Below the pieces are notes generated by a model. That model worked only from the letters and a program-made list of their open reading frames with translations. It was not told where the DNA came from and searched no databases. The position numbers were made by a program, and so were the translations under genes. A stretch of 64,000 nt of DNA from an uncultured Roseburia sp. (GTDB lineage: Bacteria > Bacillota > Clostridia > Lachnospirales > Lachnospiraceae): the NCBI GenBank assembly GCA_947174805.1, contig CAMWKH010000002.1, positions 62,001 to 126,000 of the forward strand. Direction: 5' to 3'. This document shows positions 39,309 to 48,147 of this stretch, one piece after another; within the stretch, counting starts at the first letter, position 1, and the number at the start of each line of letters is the position of its first letter.

Positions 39309-40247
39309 ATGACTTTTACCCAGGTATTTAAGGCATCCGCCTCCGGTAAAATGGTGGCAAATTATACCATAGACCCTGAGATGCTGCTTCCAAATAAATA
39401 CGAAGCAATAGATACAAAAGAAAACACTTTCCTCTCCCTTTTAGGGGGAGGGAGCGTACAAAGCGAACAGCTCTTTTCCGTATCTTTTGCCCCTATGGCA
39501 GAAACCTATCTGCTCCTGTACACCACAGAAGGTGCAGGCGTCTTAAAAACCCCGGAAATACCTGGGGGAATTGCCCTCTCCCAAAACAGCGTATTATTGT
39601 GGGACTGCCAAAAACCCTTTACCCTTACCACATCCATGGTGCCCTGGAATTTCTTTCTGTTTTTTTTGGAGGGAGAACAGCTTGAAATTTTTGGAGGTAT
39701 CGGGAAAAAGAAACGCCAATACAGCTATACCCTGTCACAGTATTCCCCTCTGCACCAATATTTCCGCTCTCTCTTGGGGATACCGGAACGCTACTCTCTA
39801 TCCGATGCCATAAAAATGAACCAGATTCTCACTGATATTTTAACAGACATTTCCCTCCCCCTTGTGCCAAAAGAGAATGTGAGGGACGCAAACATCCCAT
39901 CCTATCTCTACGAGCTGAAAGACCGTCTGGACCATCACTATGGGGAAACTTTCTCCCTGGCCCAGTACGAGGAGTTGTTTTCTATTAATAAATACCGTAT
40001 CTGCCGGGAATTTTCACGGTATTTCCACTCTTCTCCCCTGGCATATTTAACCCAGGTGCGGCTGAATAAGGCAAAAGAAATGCTGCTTACCACAGATTTA
40101 AACATCTATGAAATAAGCAGCTATGTAGGATATGAGAATGTAAATCACTTTATCTCCCTGTTTCGGAAATATAACGGAACCACTCCCAACGCCTTTAAAC
40201 AAAAGGCACGGGAAAACCAACCTGCTTCACACTCCTCTTTGGAATAA
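39309..40247 (+). CDS. AraC family transcriptional regulator
   Basis: C-terminal AraC HTH (FSLAQYEELFSINKYRICREFSRYFHSSPLAYLTQVRLNKAKEMLLTTDLNIYEISSYVGYENVNHFISLFRK). Confidence 0.88.
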   Translation: MTFTQVFKASASGKMVANYTIDPEMLLPNKYEAIDTKENTFLSLLGGGSVQSEQLFSVSFAPMAETYLLLYTTEGAGVLKTPEIPGGIALSQNSVLLWDCQKPFTLTTSMVPWNFFLFFLEGEQLEIFGGIGKKKRQYSYTLSQYSPLHQYFRSLLGIPERYSLSDAIKMNQILTDILTDISLPLVPKENVRDANIPSYLYELKDRLDHHYGETFSLAQYEELFSINKYRICREFSRYFHSSPLAYLTQVRLNKAKEMLLTTDLNIYEISSYVGYENVNHFISLFRKYNGTTPNAFKQKARENQPASHSSLE

Positions 40248-41238
40248 ACTTTCCGGCTATGACGCACATGCCGGAAAAATAATCCGGATTTTCGATTTTA
40301 CGGGTGAGAATATGCACCGCCCTCCTTGCCATCCTCTTCACATTAATCTCATAAGTGGTAAGGTCTATCTCAGGCATCTGCATATCCTGAAAATGGTCAA
40401 ATCCCGCCACAGAGACATCCTCCGGCACCCGGTATCCTGCCTCTTTCAATTTGCGTATCATAAGGTTTGCGCTCAAATCGCAGTTGCAGAAAAAAGCTGT
40501 GGGCATATTCTCTCTTGGCAAGACAAAAAAATCCTCAAAATCCACCCTTCCTGTTTTTCTGTCCCTGTCGTCCAAAATCCAGGCATTGTTTAAATCCACG
40601 CCGTGTTCCATCAGAGATTTTAAATAACCGAAATACCGGTCATCAATACTTGCGGTGGCAAGCCTAGTCCCCACAAATCCAATATTTCTATGCCCCATCT
40701 CAAAGAGATGATTTGTCACCGTGTAAGCTCCCACCATATTGTTGGAAACCACAGAGTCCATCTCCCCCTCCACGTCAAAGCTGTCCAAACTTACCAAAGG
40801 CTTCTTTGAGACTGTTTTAAGATAATTAATATACTTCCGCCCAAAAGAGCCCATAATCACCAGACCGTCCGCCTTATTTTCAGCGAGAACCTTGGGCAGT
40901 GCACAATCTTCCTCATCCCTATAGCTGATTACCTCAAGGAGGGTAAAACAGCTTTTTCTCACGGCATTCCTGGAAACTTCCTGGTATAAAGACCAGTAAA
41001 AAGACTGGTTGTCCGCCAAAAAACGTTCCGCCACAATAATCCCCAGGGTATAGCTTTTTCGGCTCTGTTCGCTCTTCTCCTGGACAGTGCGGACATACCC
41101 CAGTTCGTCCGCCACCTGTTTTATTTTTTCCCTCATCTCATCGCTGACGCCTTTTTGCCCTGACAGCGCCTTGGAGACTGTCACCACGCTGACTCCAAGG
41201 CGCCCTGCAATATCAGCCATTTTAATCGATTTTGCCAT
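40195..41238 (-). CDS. LacI family transcriptional regulator
   Basis: MAKSIKMADIAGRLGVSVVTVSKALSGQKGVSDEMREKI; periplasmic-binding-like effector domain. Confidence 0.92.
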   Translation of the reverse strand: MAKSIKMADIAGRLGVSVVTVSKALSGQKGVSDEMREKIKQVADELGYVRTVQEKSEQSRKSYTLGIIVAERFLADNQSFYWSLYQEVSRNAVRKSCFTLLEVISYRDEEDCALPKVLAENKADGLVIMGSFGRKYINYLKTVSKKPLVSLDSFDVEGEMDSVVSNNMVGAYTVTNHLFEMGHRNIGFVGTRLATASIDDRYFGYLKSLMEHGVDLNNAWILDDRDRKTGRVDFEDFFVLPRENMPTAFFCNCDLSANLMIRKLKEAGYRVPEDVSVAGFDHFQDMQMPEIDLTTYEINVKRMARRAVHILTRKIENPDYFSGMCVIAGKFIPKRSVKQVGFPVPFV

Positions 41239-41255
41239 ACACACTCCCTCTGGTC

Positions 41256-43424
41256 CTAAACTGCCAGGACCTCTATGAGTTTTGCCTGATAATCTCCCCA
41301 AAGACCGGGAATTAACAATCCTCCATGCATCAAAACATTTCCTGTATACCGCTTTCCTTCCACCTCATACACCGTATCCTCAGATAAGCCCTGAAGGTAT
41401 ATTTTTCGGCTGTGGATATTTGGCTCTGCCATCACCTGGACAAAAGTGACCAATGCCTGTTTTTTATCTTTCGACACCACCTGATAGCAGTCGTAAATGT
41501 GATTCTCCCGGTAGGAGGCCAGACGGTAATAGTCTCCTGCATTTACCAGGGGATAATATTTTTTAAAAGTTTCTATCTGCCCTGGAATCTGTTCCCTGTC
41601 CTCCTGAGGAATTTTGGTGATATCCAGCTCATAGCCGAAGGTCCCCGCCATGGCCACAATTCCCCTGGTCTCAAAGGGCGTCACCCTCCCGGTGGCGTGA
41701 TTGGGACAGTCGGATACATGGGCGCCAATCACGGAAAGGGGGTAAATCAGCTGAGTCCCCTCCTGAATCATAAGCCGCTCCACCGCATCCGTATCATCGG
41801 AGCACCAAATCTGGGGGCTGTAGTAAAGCATTCCCGGGTCAAACCTGGCCCCTCCCCCGGAACAGTTTTCCAGAAGAAGATTGGGGAACTCCCTCACCAG
41901 CCTTTCCTGAAGCTCATACACCCCCAATACATGGCGGTGGTAAATCTCCCCCTGTCTGTCCTCCGGCAGATAAGAACTTCCTGCGTCCGCCAGGGGACGG
42001 TTCATATCCCATTTCACATAGCTGATGTGGGCGCTTCTCAATATGGCCGCCACGGATTCATACACGTACTCCAAAACCTCCGGCCTGGAAAAATCCAAAA
42101 CAAGCTGTTCCCTTGCAAGCCCGGGAGCCCGCCCCTTAAACTGCAGGGCCCACTCAGGATGTTTGCAGTAAAGTTCGGAATCCGGCGAAATCATCTCCGG
42201 CTCAAACCAGATGCCAAATTCCATTCCCAGTTCCCTGACATGTTCCACCAGATTTTCCAGCCCGCCTTTTAACTTATTCTCATTTACCTGCCAGTCCCCC
42301 AGGCTGCTGTTATCGGAATTTCTATGGCCGAACCACCCGTCGTCCATCACAAGCATTTCAATTCCCGCCTTGGATGCCTCTTTTGCAATAGAGAGCAGTT
42401 TCTCGTCATCAAATTCAAAATAAGTTGCCTCCCAGTTATTGATGAGAACCGGCCTCTTTTTATCCTTCCAGGGGCTGCGGATTAAATGGTTTCTGTACAA
42501 ATCATGGTAAGTCCTTGTCATTTTCCCAAGTCCTTCCCCGGAATACACAAGAATCACCTCCGGCGCCGCAAACTCCTCCCCCGGCTCTAACTTCCAGGTA
42601 AAATGCTCCGGGTGGATTCCCATAACCGCCCTTACGCTTCCAAATTGATTCTTCTGCACTTTTCCCACAAAATTACCGGAATACACAAAATGGAAACCGT
42701 AAACCTCCCCATTGGTCTGGCTGCATCCTTTCGTGGTCAGGGCAAAAAAGGGATGCTCCTGATGCCCGGACTCTCCCCGGAGAGATTCGATATACGTCCC
42801 TGCATGTCCCACAGGAACCGTCTCCATATGCCGCTCCCTGGCCCATGAGCCAAAAAGGGACAAAAATTCAAAATCTTTATCGTCCATATCCACACAGGCG
42901 GAGAGGACTTTTTTCAGATAGAGAGGCTCACTGCCCTCATTTACCAGCTTAACACTCCTGGCAATAGCATCCGTATCGGAAAACGCCGTATAGCTTAAAA
43001 TCGCTTTTAAACCCAAAACATTATCTTCCAGCGTAATCTCTACCGTGTCACAGTTGTCCCCCCAGGTAGCGGGAAGGCCCTTAAGCTCTTTTTTCCCGGA
43101 AAAAATCTCATGGCTTACATAAGACAACTCCGCTCCCTCCTGTCCGCCGCTGGAGACCAGAAGGGCGCTCTCCCTGTAATCTCCCAGCCCGCCGCAGGGA
43201 TATTCCATGGGAAAACTGTCAAAAAAGGTCACTTTTTCTCTCAGATTTTCAGAAGGAACAAAGGGATTTTCCTCTGTGCGCATCAGATAAGAAAGATTTG
43301 TGTCATTCAATTTTTTCCCATAATATACATGTCCCAGATAATTGTTGTCCGCAATCCCCATCACGTAACTGCTCTCCGGAGTATCCAATTTCAAAATTTT
43401 TGTTTTTTCATCAAATGTAATCAA
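41256..43424 (-). CDS. Alpha-galactosidase (GH36)
   Basis: VMDDGWFGHRNSDNSSLGDWQVNENKL, YVKWDMNRPLAD, ENCSGGGARFD; probable TTG start at 43424 preceded by AAAGGAGAAGC. Confidence 0.9.
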   Translation of the reverse strand: MITFDEKTKILKLDTPESSYVMGIADNNYLGHVYYGKKLNDTNLSYLMRTEENPFVPSENLREKVTFFDSFPMEYPCGGLGDYRESALLVSSGGQEGAELSYVSHEIFSGKKELKGLPATWGDNCDTVEITLEDNVLGLKAILSYTAFSDTDAIARSVKLVNEGSEPLYLKKVLSACVDMDDKDFEFLSLFGSWARERHMETVPVGHAGTYIESLRGESGHQEHPFFALTTKGCSQTNGEVYGFHFVYSGNFVGKVQKNQFGSVRAVMGIHPEHFTWKLEPGEEFAAPEVILVYSGEGLGKMTRTYHDLYRNHLIRSPWKDKKRPVLINNWEATYFEFDDEKLLSIAKEASKAGIEMLVMDDGWFGHRNSDNSSLGDWQVNENKLKGGLENLVEHVRELGMEFGIWFEPEMISPDSELYCKHPEWALQFKGRAPGLAREQLVLDFSRPEVLEYVYESVAAILRSAHISYVKWDMNRPLADAGSSYLPEDRQGEIYHRHVLGVYELQERLVREFPNLLLENCSGGGARFDPGMLYYSPQIWCSDDTDAVERLMIQEGTQLIYPLSVIGAHVSDCPNHATGRVTPFETRGIVAMAGTFGYELDITKIPQEDREQIPGQIETFKKYYPLVNAGDYYRLASYRENHIYDCYQVVSKDKKQALVTFVQVMAEPNIHSRKIYLQGLSEDTVYEVEGKRYTGNVLMHGGLLIPGLWGDYQAKLIEVLAV

Positions 43425-43498
43425 AGCTTCTCCTTTCGATTCCCTGTTTTCTATATCAAATAGAAAGATTATTAGAATCTTACAATTTTCCACTAAAA

Positions 43499-43536
43499 TT
43501 TAAGTTAATTATAGTATTATTTAGCTAAAAAGTCAA
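43499..43536 (-). promoter_or_regulatory. GH36-lacI promoter with two candidate LacI operators
   Basis: TTGACT (43531-43536)-17-TATAAT (43508-43513); TTTAGCTAAA palindrome in the spacer (43520-43529) and TTTAAGTTAA after the -10 (43499-43508). Confidence 0.65.
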
Positions 43537-43694
43537 CGGGTTTAATCCTGTTATCTTGGCAAATTCTGGGGAAACCCTAAGATAAGACAACTTGAAAATA
43601 ACTACAGATTATGCTAAAATTGGAGTCGTACAATGCAAAAAGTGCATTGCATACAAAAGAATCGAGAATAACAAGTACAAGGGGAATACATAGC

Positions 43695-44513
43695 ATGAAT
43701 AACAAATTACAGTATATGATTGATAACCTTGATTTAATTCGGCAGCTGTATAACAAAGAAATGATTATCTCTGTTATAGATAAAGATCATGTTGTACAAG
43801 GTTTTTCCCTGCCAGAAGGAATGCCTCCACAGATGGAGATCGGTTCCGTATTTGAAGACCCCAGCGGAGTTTTTGATGAAGTAATTGCCAAAGGGATTAC
43901 AAAACATAATTATCTTCCCAAGGAGGTTATGGGCTTTCCTATCGAAGGAAATTTAGTTCCTATTAAAGACGACGGGCAGGTAGTGGGCTGTGTCATTTGC
44001 TCTTATTCCGTGGAGGGCAAAGAAAAGGTTAAGGATATTGCCGAAAAGTTTCAGACATCGATTCAGGAAATTGACAGTTCCATCCAGGATGTCACCAATG
44101 GAATTGAAGTTTTATTTCATATGCTCACCAGCATGAATCAGATGACTTCCGAAGTAGAACAGGATGTCAATGAAGCTGCGGGTGTTGTGAATAAAATCAG
44201 CAATAATGCATCCCATTCCAATATACTTGCGCTGAATGCATCGATTGAGGCGGCACGGAGCGGAGAAGCCGGAAAAGGATTTTCCGTTGTGGCCACAGAG
44301 ATGGGAAAACTTGCAAAGGACAGCGGCAGTTCCGCAGCCGAGATAAAAGCCACCTTGTCCGCAATTGTCAACCATCTGGAATCCATCATGAATTCTATTA
44401 CAGAAGCAAATGATATGGCAAAAAGCTATATGGACAATATAAGTTCCATCAAATCCGTGCTGGAACAGACGATTTCCATTGCAAGTGAACTGCAGAACGA
44501 CGTAAACCTATAA
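43695..44513 (+). CDS. Short methyl-accepting-chemotaxis-like signalling protein, no TM segment
   Basis: MCP hairpin tip [37 protein letters not shown]; start MNNKLQYM with AAGGGGAA upstream. Confidence 0.8.
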   Translation: MNNKLQYMIDNLDLIRQLYNKEMIISVIDKDHVVQGFSLPEGMPPQMEIGSVFEDPSGVFDEVIAKGITKHNYLPKEVMGFPIEGNLVPIKDDGQVVGCVICSYSVEGKEKVKDIAEKFQTSIQEIDSSIQDVTNGIEVLFHMLTSMNQMTSEVEQDVNEAAGVVNKISNNASHSNILALNASIEAARSGEAGKGFSVVATEMGKLAKDSGSSAAEIKATLSAIVNHLESIMNSITEANDMAKSYMDNISSIKSVLEQTISIASELQNDVNL

Positions 44514-44520
44514 TCCCCTT

Positions 44521-44552
44521 AAAATCAGGACATTTTCCCATGTCCTGATTTT
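44521..44552. terminator. Bidirectional rho-independent terminator
   Basis: AAAATCAGGACA-ttttccca-TGTCCTGATTTT between convergent genes. Confidence 0.75.
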
Positions 44553-45324
44553 ATCTTTTCTCCACAAACTCAATCATTTTCTTCCGTATATCTTCCATCC
44601 TCTGTTTTGCCGCAGGGTTTTTATAGGCCACCCTGTCCACCAGGCGGTTGACATAGTCGTGTTCCCTCACATAGGCAAAACTCTGGGGAAGGTTTAAATC
44701 AAACATATAGCCGATATAGGAAACCCACATATCCAAATGTGTTTCCCGTTTAGAATTTAAAAGAGGCCTCCCCTCCATAAAAGTGTCGTAGGCATAATCC
44801 GAGACTTCCTCCCTCTCTAACTCCTCCATGGACACATCCAACATGGTTTCCATGGCCTCAATGAGCTTTGTGTGAAAATTATCCAGCTTATCGGCATCTC
44901 TTATTAACTTTGTAAAAAGAAGCTCCTCCCCCTTAAGGTTTTCATCCACCAAAAATACCCCGTGATTTTTAATGCTCTCATAAATAATGGTATCGTAGGC
45001 TTTCGTTTCGATGAAATCCCTGATATGCCCCTGGTCAAATAAAACCATAATACTGCACTTTGCATGGGGAATCACCGAGTCATCAAAACTGTTTGTAAGC
45101 CTAAGCTGCTCAAACCTTCCAATATCGTGTAAAAGCCCGATAAGTTCTGCCAGCTTTCTTTTCTCCTCCGGCAGTTCCATTGCCCTCGATAAAATACCGC
45201 ATATCTCCATCACCCGGTAGGTGTGGGTGATTTTCAGATTGATTTTTGGGTCGTTCTTATCATAGACTGAAATGTGAGTTTTAAACTGTCCAAGGGCATG
45301 TTCTAAGTTTATTTTTGAATCCAT
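44551..45324 (-). CDS. HD domain protein (predicted phosphohydrolase)
   Basis: IGLLHDIGRFEQLRLTNSF...; HD motif. Confidence 0.85.
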   Translation of the reverse strand: MDSKINLEHALGQFKTHISVYDKNDPKINLKITHTYRVMEICGILSRAMELPEEKRKLAELIGLLHDIGRFEQLRLTNSFDDSVIPHAKCSIMVLFDQGHIRDFIETKAYDTIIYESIKNHGVFLVDENLKGEELLFTKLIRDADKLDNFHTKLIEAMETMLDVSMEELEREEVSDYAYDTFMEGRPLLNSKRETHLDMWVSYIGYMFDLNLPQSFAYVREHDYVNRLVDRVAYKNPAAKQRMEDIRKKMIEFVEKR

Positions 45325-45439
45325 TTTGTGTCCTTTCTATAGTGAGTGATCCGATAACTGCTGTTTTTATTTTTTTATCAGATTAACATATCAATTAATT
45401 TTTGTCTATAATGCCTGAAGGCGGGAACAGTGGACGTAT

Positions 45440-45490
45440 TTCCGAAAAAGCAGCGGTCCCGCCCAAACTCAGGCGGCCGCTGCTTTCCCT
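45440..45490 (-). terminator. Rho-independent terminator of uxaC
   Basis: AAAGCAGCGG...CCGCTGCTTTTT with nested CCGCC/GGCGG stem. Confidence 0.7.
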
Positions 45491-45496
45491 ATTTTT

Positions 45497-46912
45497 CTAT
45501 TTCGTCTCTAAATCAAAGCCAAAATAACGCACTGCATTGTTGTAGGAAATTCCTTTTACAATTTTCTCCAATGCCTTATCATCTGCCGGATACTCTCCGT
45601 TTTCCACCCATCCACCGATTAAATCGCACATAATTCTTCTGAAATACTCATGCCTTGTATAAGATAAGAAACTTCTGGAATCTGTGAGCATTCCGATAAA
45701 ATTGCCCAACAGCCCCAGATTTGCCAAACTTATCATCTGATCCATCATCCCGGCCTTGTGGTCATTAAACCACCATGCACTGCCCTGCTGAATCTTCCCG
45801 ATGGTGGAGGAATCCTGGAAACATCCCAGAATCGTACCGATGGAAGCGTCATCATTGGGATTTAAGGAGTAAAGAATCGTCCTGGGCATCTCGTCCGTGG
45901 CATTTAATGCATTTAAGAAATCAGCCATCTGGGCACTTGGGGCATAATTGTTGATACAATCGAACCCACTGTCCGGTCCCAGCTGTTCATAACGGTAACG
46001 GTTATTGTCACGTTTGCATCCGTAGTGAAGCTGCATCGCCCAGTTTCTCTTGTGGTATTCTTTCCCAAGGGCCAGCATAAAAGCTGTTTTAAACTTTAAT
46101 TCTTCTTCCTTTGAAATCTCATTCCCTGCCAGTCTCTTTGCAAATATCTCTTCTATCTCTTTCTCCGAAGCGGGGGCGTACATTACATACTCCAATGCGT
46201 GGTCAGACACACTGCACCCCATGGAAGCAAAGAAATCCAGCCGGTTTCTGAGCGCTTCCAGCAAATTTACAAAAGAATTAATTTTTACGCCGCTGACATC
46301 GCTTAATTTCTCCAGGTAAGAGAGATAATCGGGTTTTTCCAGATTCATGGCCTTGTCCGGCCTCCATGCAGGGAGAACCTGCACTTCAAAACTTTTATCC
46401 TCCGCAATTACTTTGTGCCATTCCAAATTGTCTATCGGGTCGTCTGTAGTACAAATTAAAGTGACGTTTGATTTTCTGATAATATTTCGCACTGACATAG
46501 AATCATCTTTTAACTTTTCATTACAAAGGTTCCACACCTCTTCCGCCGTCTCGCCGTTTAAATATCCATAATATCCAAAATACCTCTGCAGCTCCAGATG
46601 GCTCCAGTGGTAGAGTGGATTTCCGATAGCCTTCTCCAAAGTCTCCGCCCATTTCTGAAACTTTTCACGGTCCGGGGCATCTCCTGTGATATAGCGCTCC
46701 TCCACGCCGTTGGAACGCATCTGGCGCCACTTGTAGTGGTCTCCCCCCAGCCACACCTGGGTAATATTCTCAAATTTCCTGTCTTCCGCTATCTCCCTGG
46801 GATTAATATGGCAGTGATAATCCAAAACCGGCATCTGCTCCGCATAATCGTGAAATAACTTCTGTGCACTTTCCGTTGAAAGAATAAAGTCCTTATCCAT
46901 AAACTGCTTCAT
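45497..46912 (-). CDS. uxaC: Glucuronate/galacturonate isomerase
   Basis: MPVLDYHCHINPREIAEDRKFENITQVWLGGDHYKWRQMRSNGV. Confidence 0.96.
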   Translation of the reverse strand: MKQFMDKDFILSTESAQKLFHDYAEQMPVLDYHCHINPREIAEDRKFENITQVWLGGDHYKWRQMRSNGVEERYITGDAPDREKFQKWAETLEKAIGNPLYHWSHLELQRYFGYYGYLNGETAEEVWNLCNEKLKDDSMSVRNIIRKSNVTLICTTDDPIDNLEWHKVIAEDKSFEVQVLPAWRPDKAMNLEKPDYLSYLEKLSDVSGVKINSFVNLLEALRNRLDFFASMGCSVSDHALEYVMYAPASEKEIEEIFAKRLAGNEISKEEELKFKTAFMLALGKEYHKRNWAMQLHYGCKRDNNRYRYEQLGPDSGFDCINNYAPSAQMADFLNALNATDEMPRTILYSLNPNDDASIGTILGCFQDSSTIGKIQQGSAWWFNDHKAGMMDQMISLANLGLLGNFIGMLTDSRSFLSYTRHEYFRRIMCDLIGGWVENGEYPADDKALEKIVKGISYNNAVRYFGFDLETK

Positions 46913-46913
46913 G

Positions 46914-47942
46914 TTAAAACCCTCCTAAAAAATTCTGAAAATTCGTTGATGTTGTTCCCCTGACAGCCAAATCTGCCGAAATCATTGTGCGGGCAGGCAC
47001 TTTGCCGTGATGAAACACCTTCATTAATACGTTTACCACATTCATACAGGAATATTCCAATTTGTTGTCCACAGAGGTAAGCTCCGGCTCACAGCACAGT
47101 CCCAGTTTGGAATTGTTATACCCCACAACTTCTAAATCTCCGGGAATGTGAATCCCCAGGGTTTTTGCATATTTTACTGCGCCAATGGCAAGCTCGTCGT
47201 CCGCCGTCACAACCACTTCCTCCCGTATCCCCTGTTTTGCCCGGCCTATGAGCATATCCCGAATCTCATCGATTGTTCCGTCCTGTATGATAATCTGATT
47301 TTTCCGGCATTTTAAGCCCATTTCCTCATAGGCCCTGAGAAAACCGCTGCGCTTTTTTACCCCGCTGTAAGAAAGGCTCCTTCCAAGAAAAAGTATATCC
47401 CTTTTCCCCTGGCTTAAGTATGTCTTTGTCACACGGTACAGGGCATCTGCATCATCGCAGAGTGCACAATACACATTTTCCGCCTCCAGGTATCCGTTTA
47501 ATATCACCACGGGAATCTTAGATGCCGCCTCCGCAATATACCGGTTTTTCTCCTTTGTCTGCTCCACAAAATTTGAACCTGCAAGAATCACTGCATCCAC
47601 CCGCTTGGACAAAAGAAGTTCCATATACTTTTTTCTGTTCTCCCACTCATACCCGGTACAGCAGAGAAGCACATCGTAATCATAATTGCGAAGCTCCTGC
47701 TCCAGATAGTAAATGGCAGAGGCCAGATAACTGTCGGAGGAATCTGCGCACATAATCCCCACCGTCTGCATGGTATTCAGCCCCAGTCCCCTTGCAAAGA
47801 CATTGGGAGTATACCCCATCTCCTCCATAACCTTTAAGACTTTCTGCCTTGTAGCTTCGCTGACTTTCGCATTGCCGTTTAACACTCTCGAAACGGTGGC
47901 AATGGACACCCCTGCCTGCCTTGACACGTCATAAATATTCAT
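46914..47942 (-). CDS. LacI family transcriptional regulator (probable uronate regulator)
   Basis: MNIYDVSRQAGVSIATVSRVLNGNAKVSEATRQKVLKVMEEMGYTPN. Confidence 0.92.
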   Translation of the reverse strand: MNIYDVSRQAGVSIATVSRVLNGNAKVSEATRQKVLKVMEEMGYTPNVFARGLGLNTMQTVGIMCADSSDSYLASAIYYLEQELRNYDYDVLLCCTGYEWENRKKYMELLLSKRVDAVILAGSNFVEQTKEKNRYIAEAASKIPVVILNGYLEAENVYCALCDDADALYRVTKTYLSQGKRDILFLGRSLSYSGVKKRSGFLRAYEEMGLKCRKNQIIIQDGTIDEIRDMLIGRAKQGIREEVVVTADDELAIGAVKYAKTLGIHIPGDLEVVGYNNSKLGLCCEPELTSVDNKLEYSCMNVVNVLMKVFHHGKVPARTMISADLAVRGTTSTNFQNFLGGF

Positions 47943-47964
47943 AGTCTGGTTATCCTTTACGCAA

Positions 47965-48021
47965 TGTAAACGCTTACACTTTTTTCTCACTCATTATACA
48001 ACAAATTTTATCTGATTTCAA
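47965..48021 (-). promoter_or_regulatory. lacI-uxaC promoter with operator
   Basis: TTGAAA (48016-48021)-17-TATAAT (47993-47998); operator TGTAAACGCTTACA 47965-47978. Confidence 0.75.
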
Positions 48022-48052
48022 TGATTATTCCTTATTTCTTTGCAAAAAGCCA

Positions 48053-48098
48053 TTGACTAATGGAAGGTTTTGTCGTATTGTATGTGTAAGCGCTTACA
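48053..48098 (+). promoter_or_regulatory. uxaA promoter with operator
   Basis: TTGACT (48053-48058)-17-TATTGT (48076-48081); operator TGTAAGCGCTTACA 48085-48098. Confidence 0.75.
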
Positions 48099-48147
48099 CT
48101 TTTTTCTCAGTCACCCATCAACTATTATGGAAAGGATAACAATTTCT

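Noticed and set aside
41412-42272. 286-aa plus-strand ORF antisense to GH36
   Set aside because: Shadow ORF; the minus strand carries the GH36 catalytic motifs.
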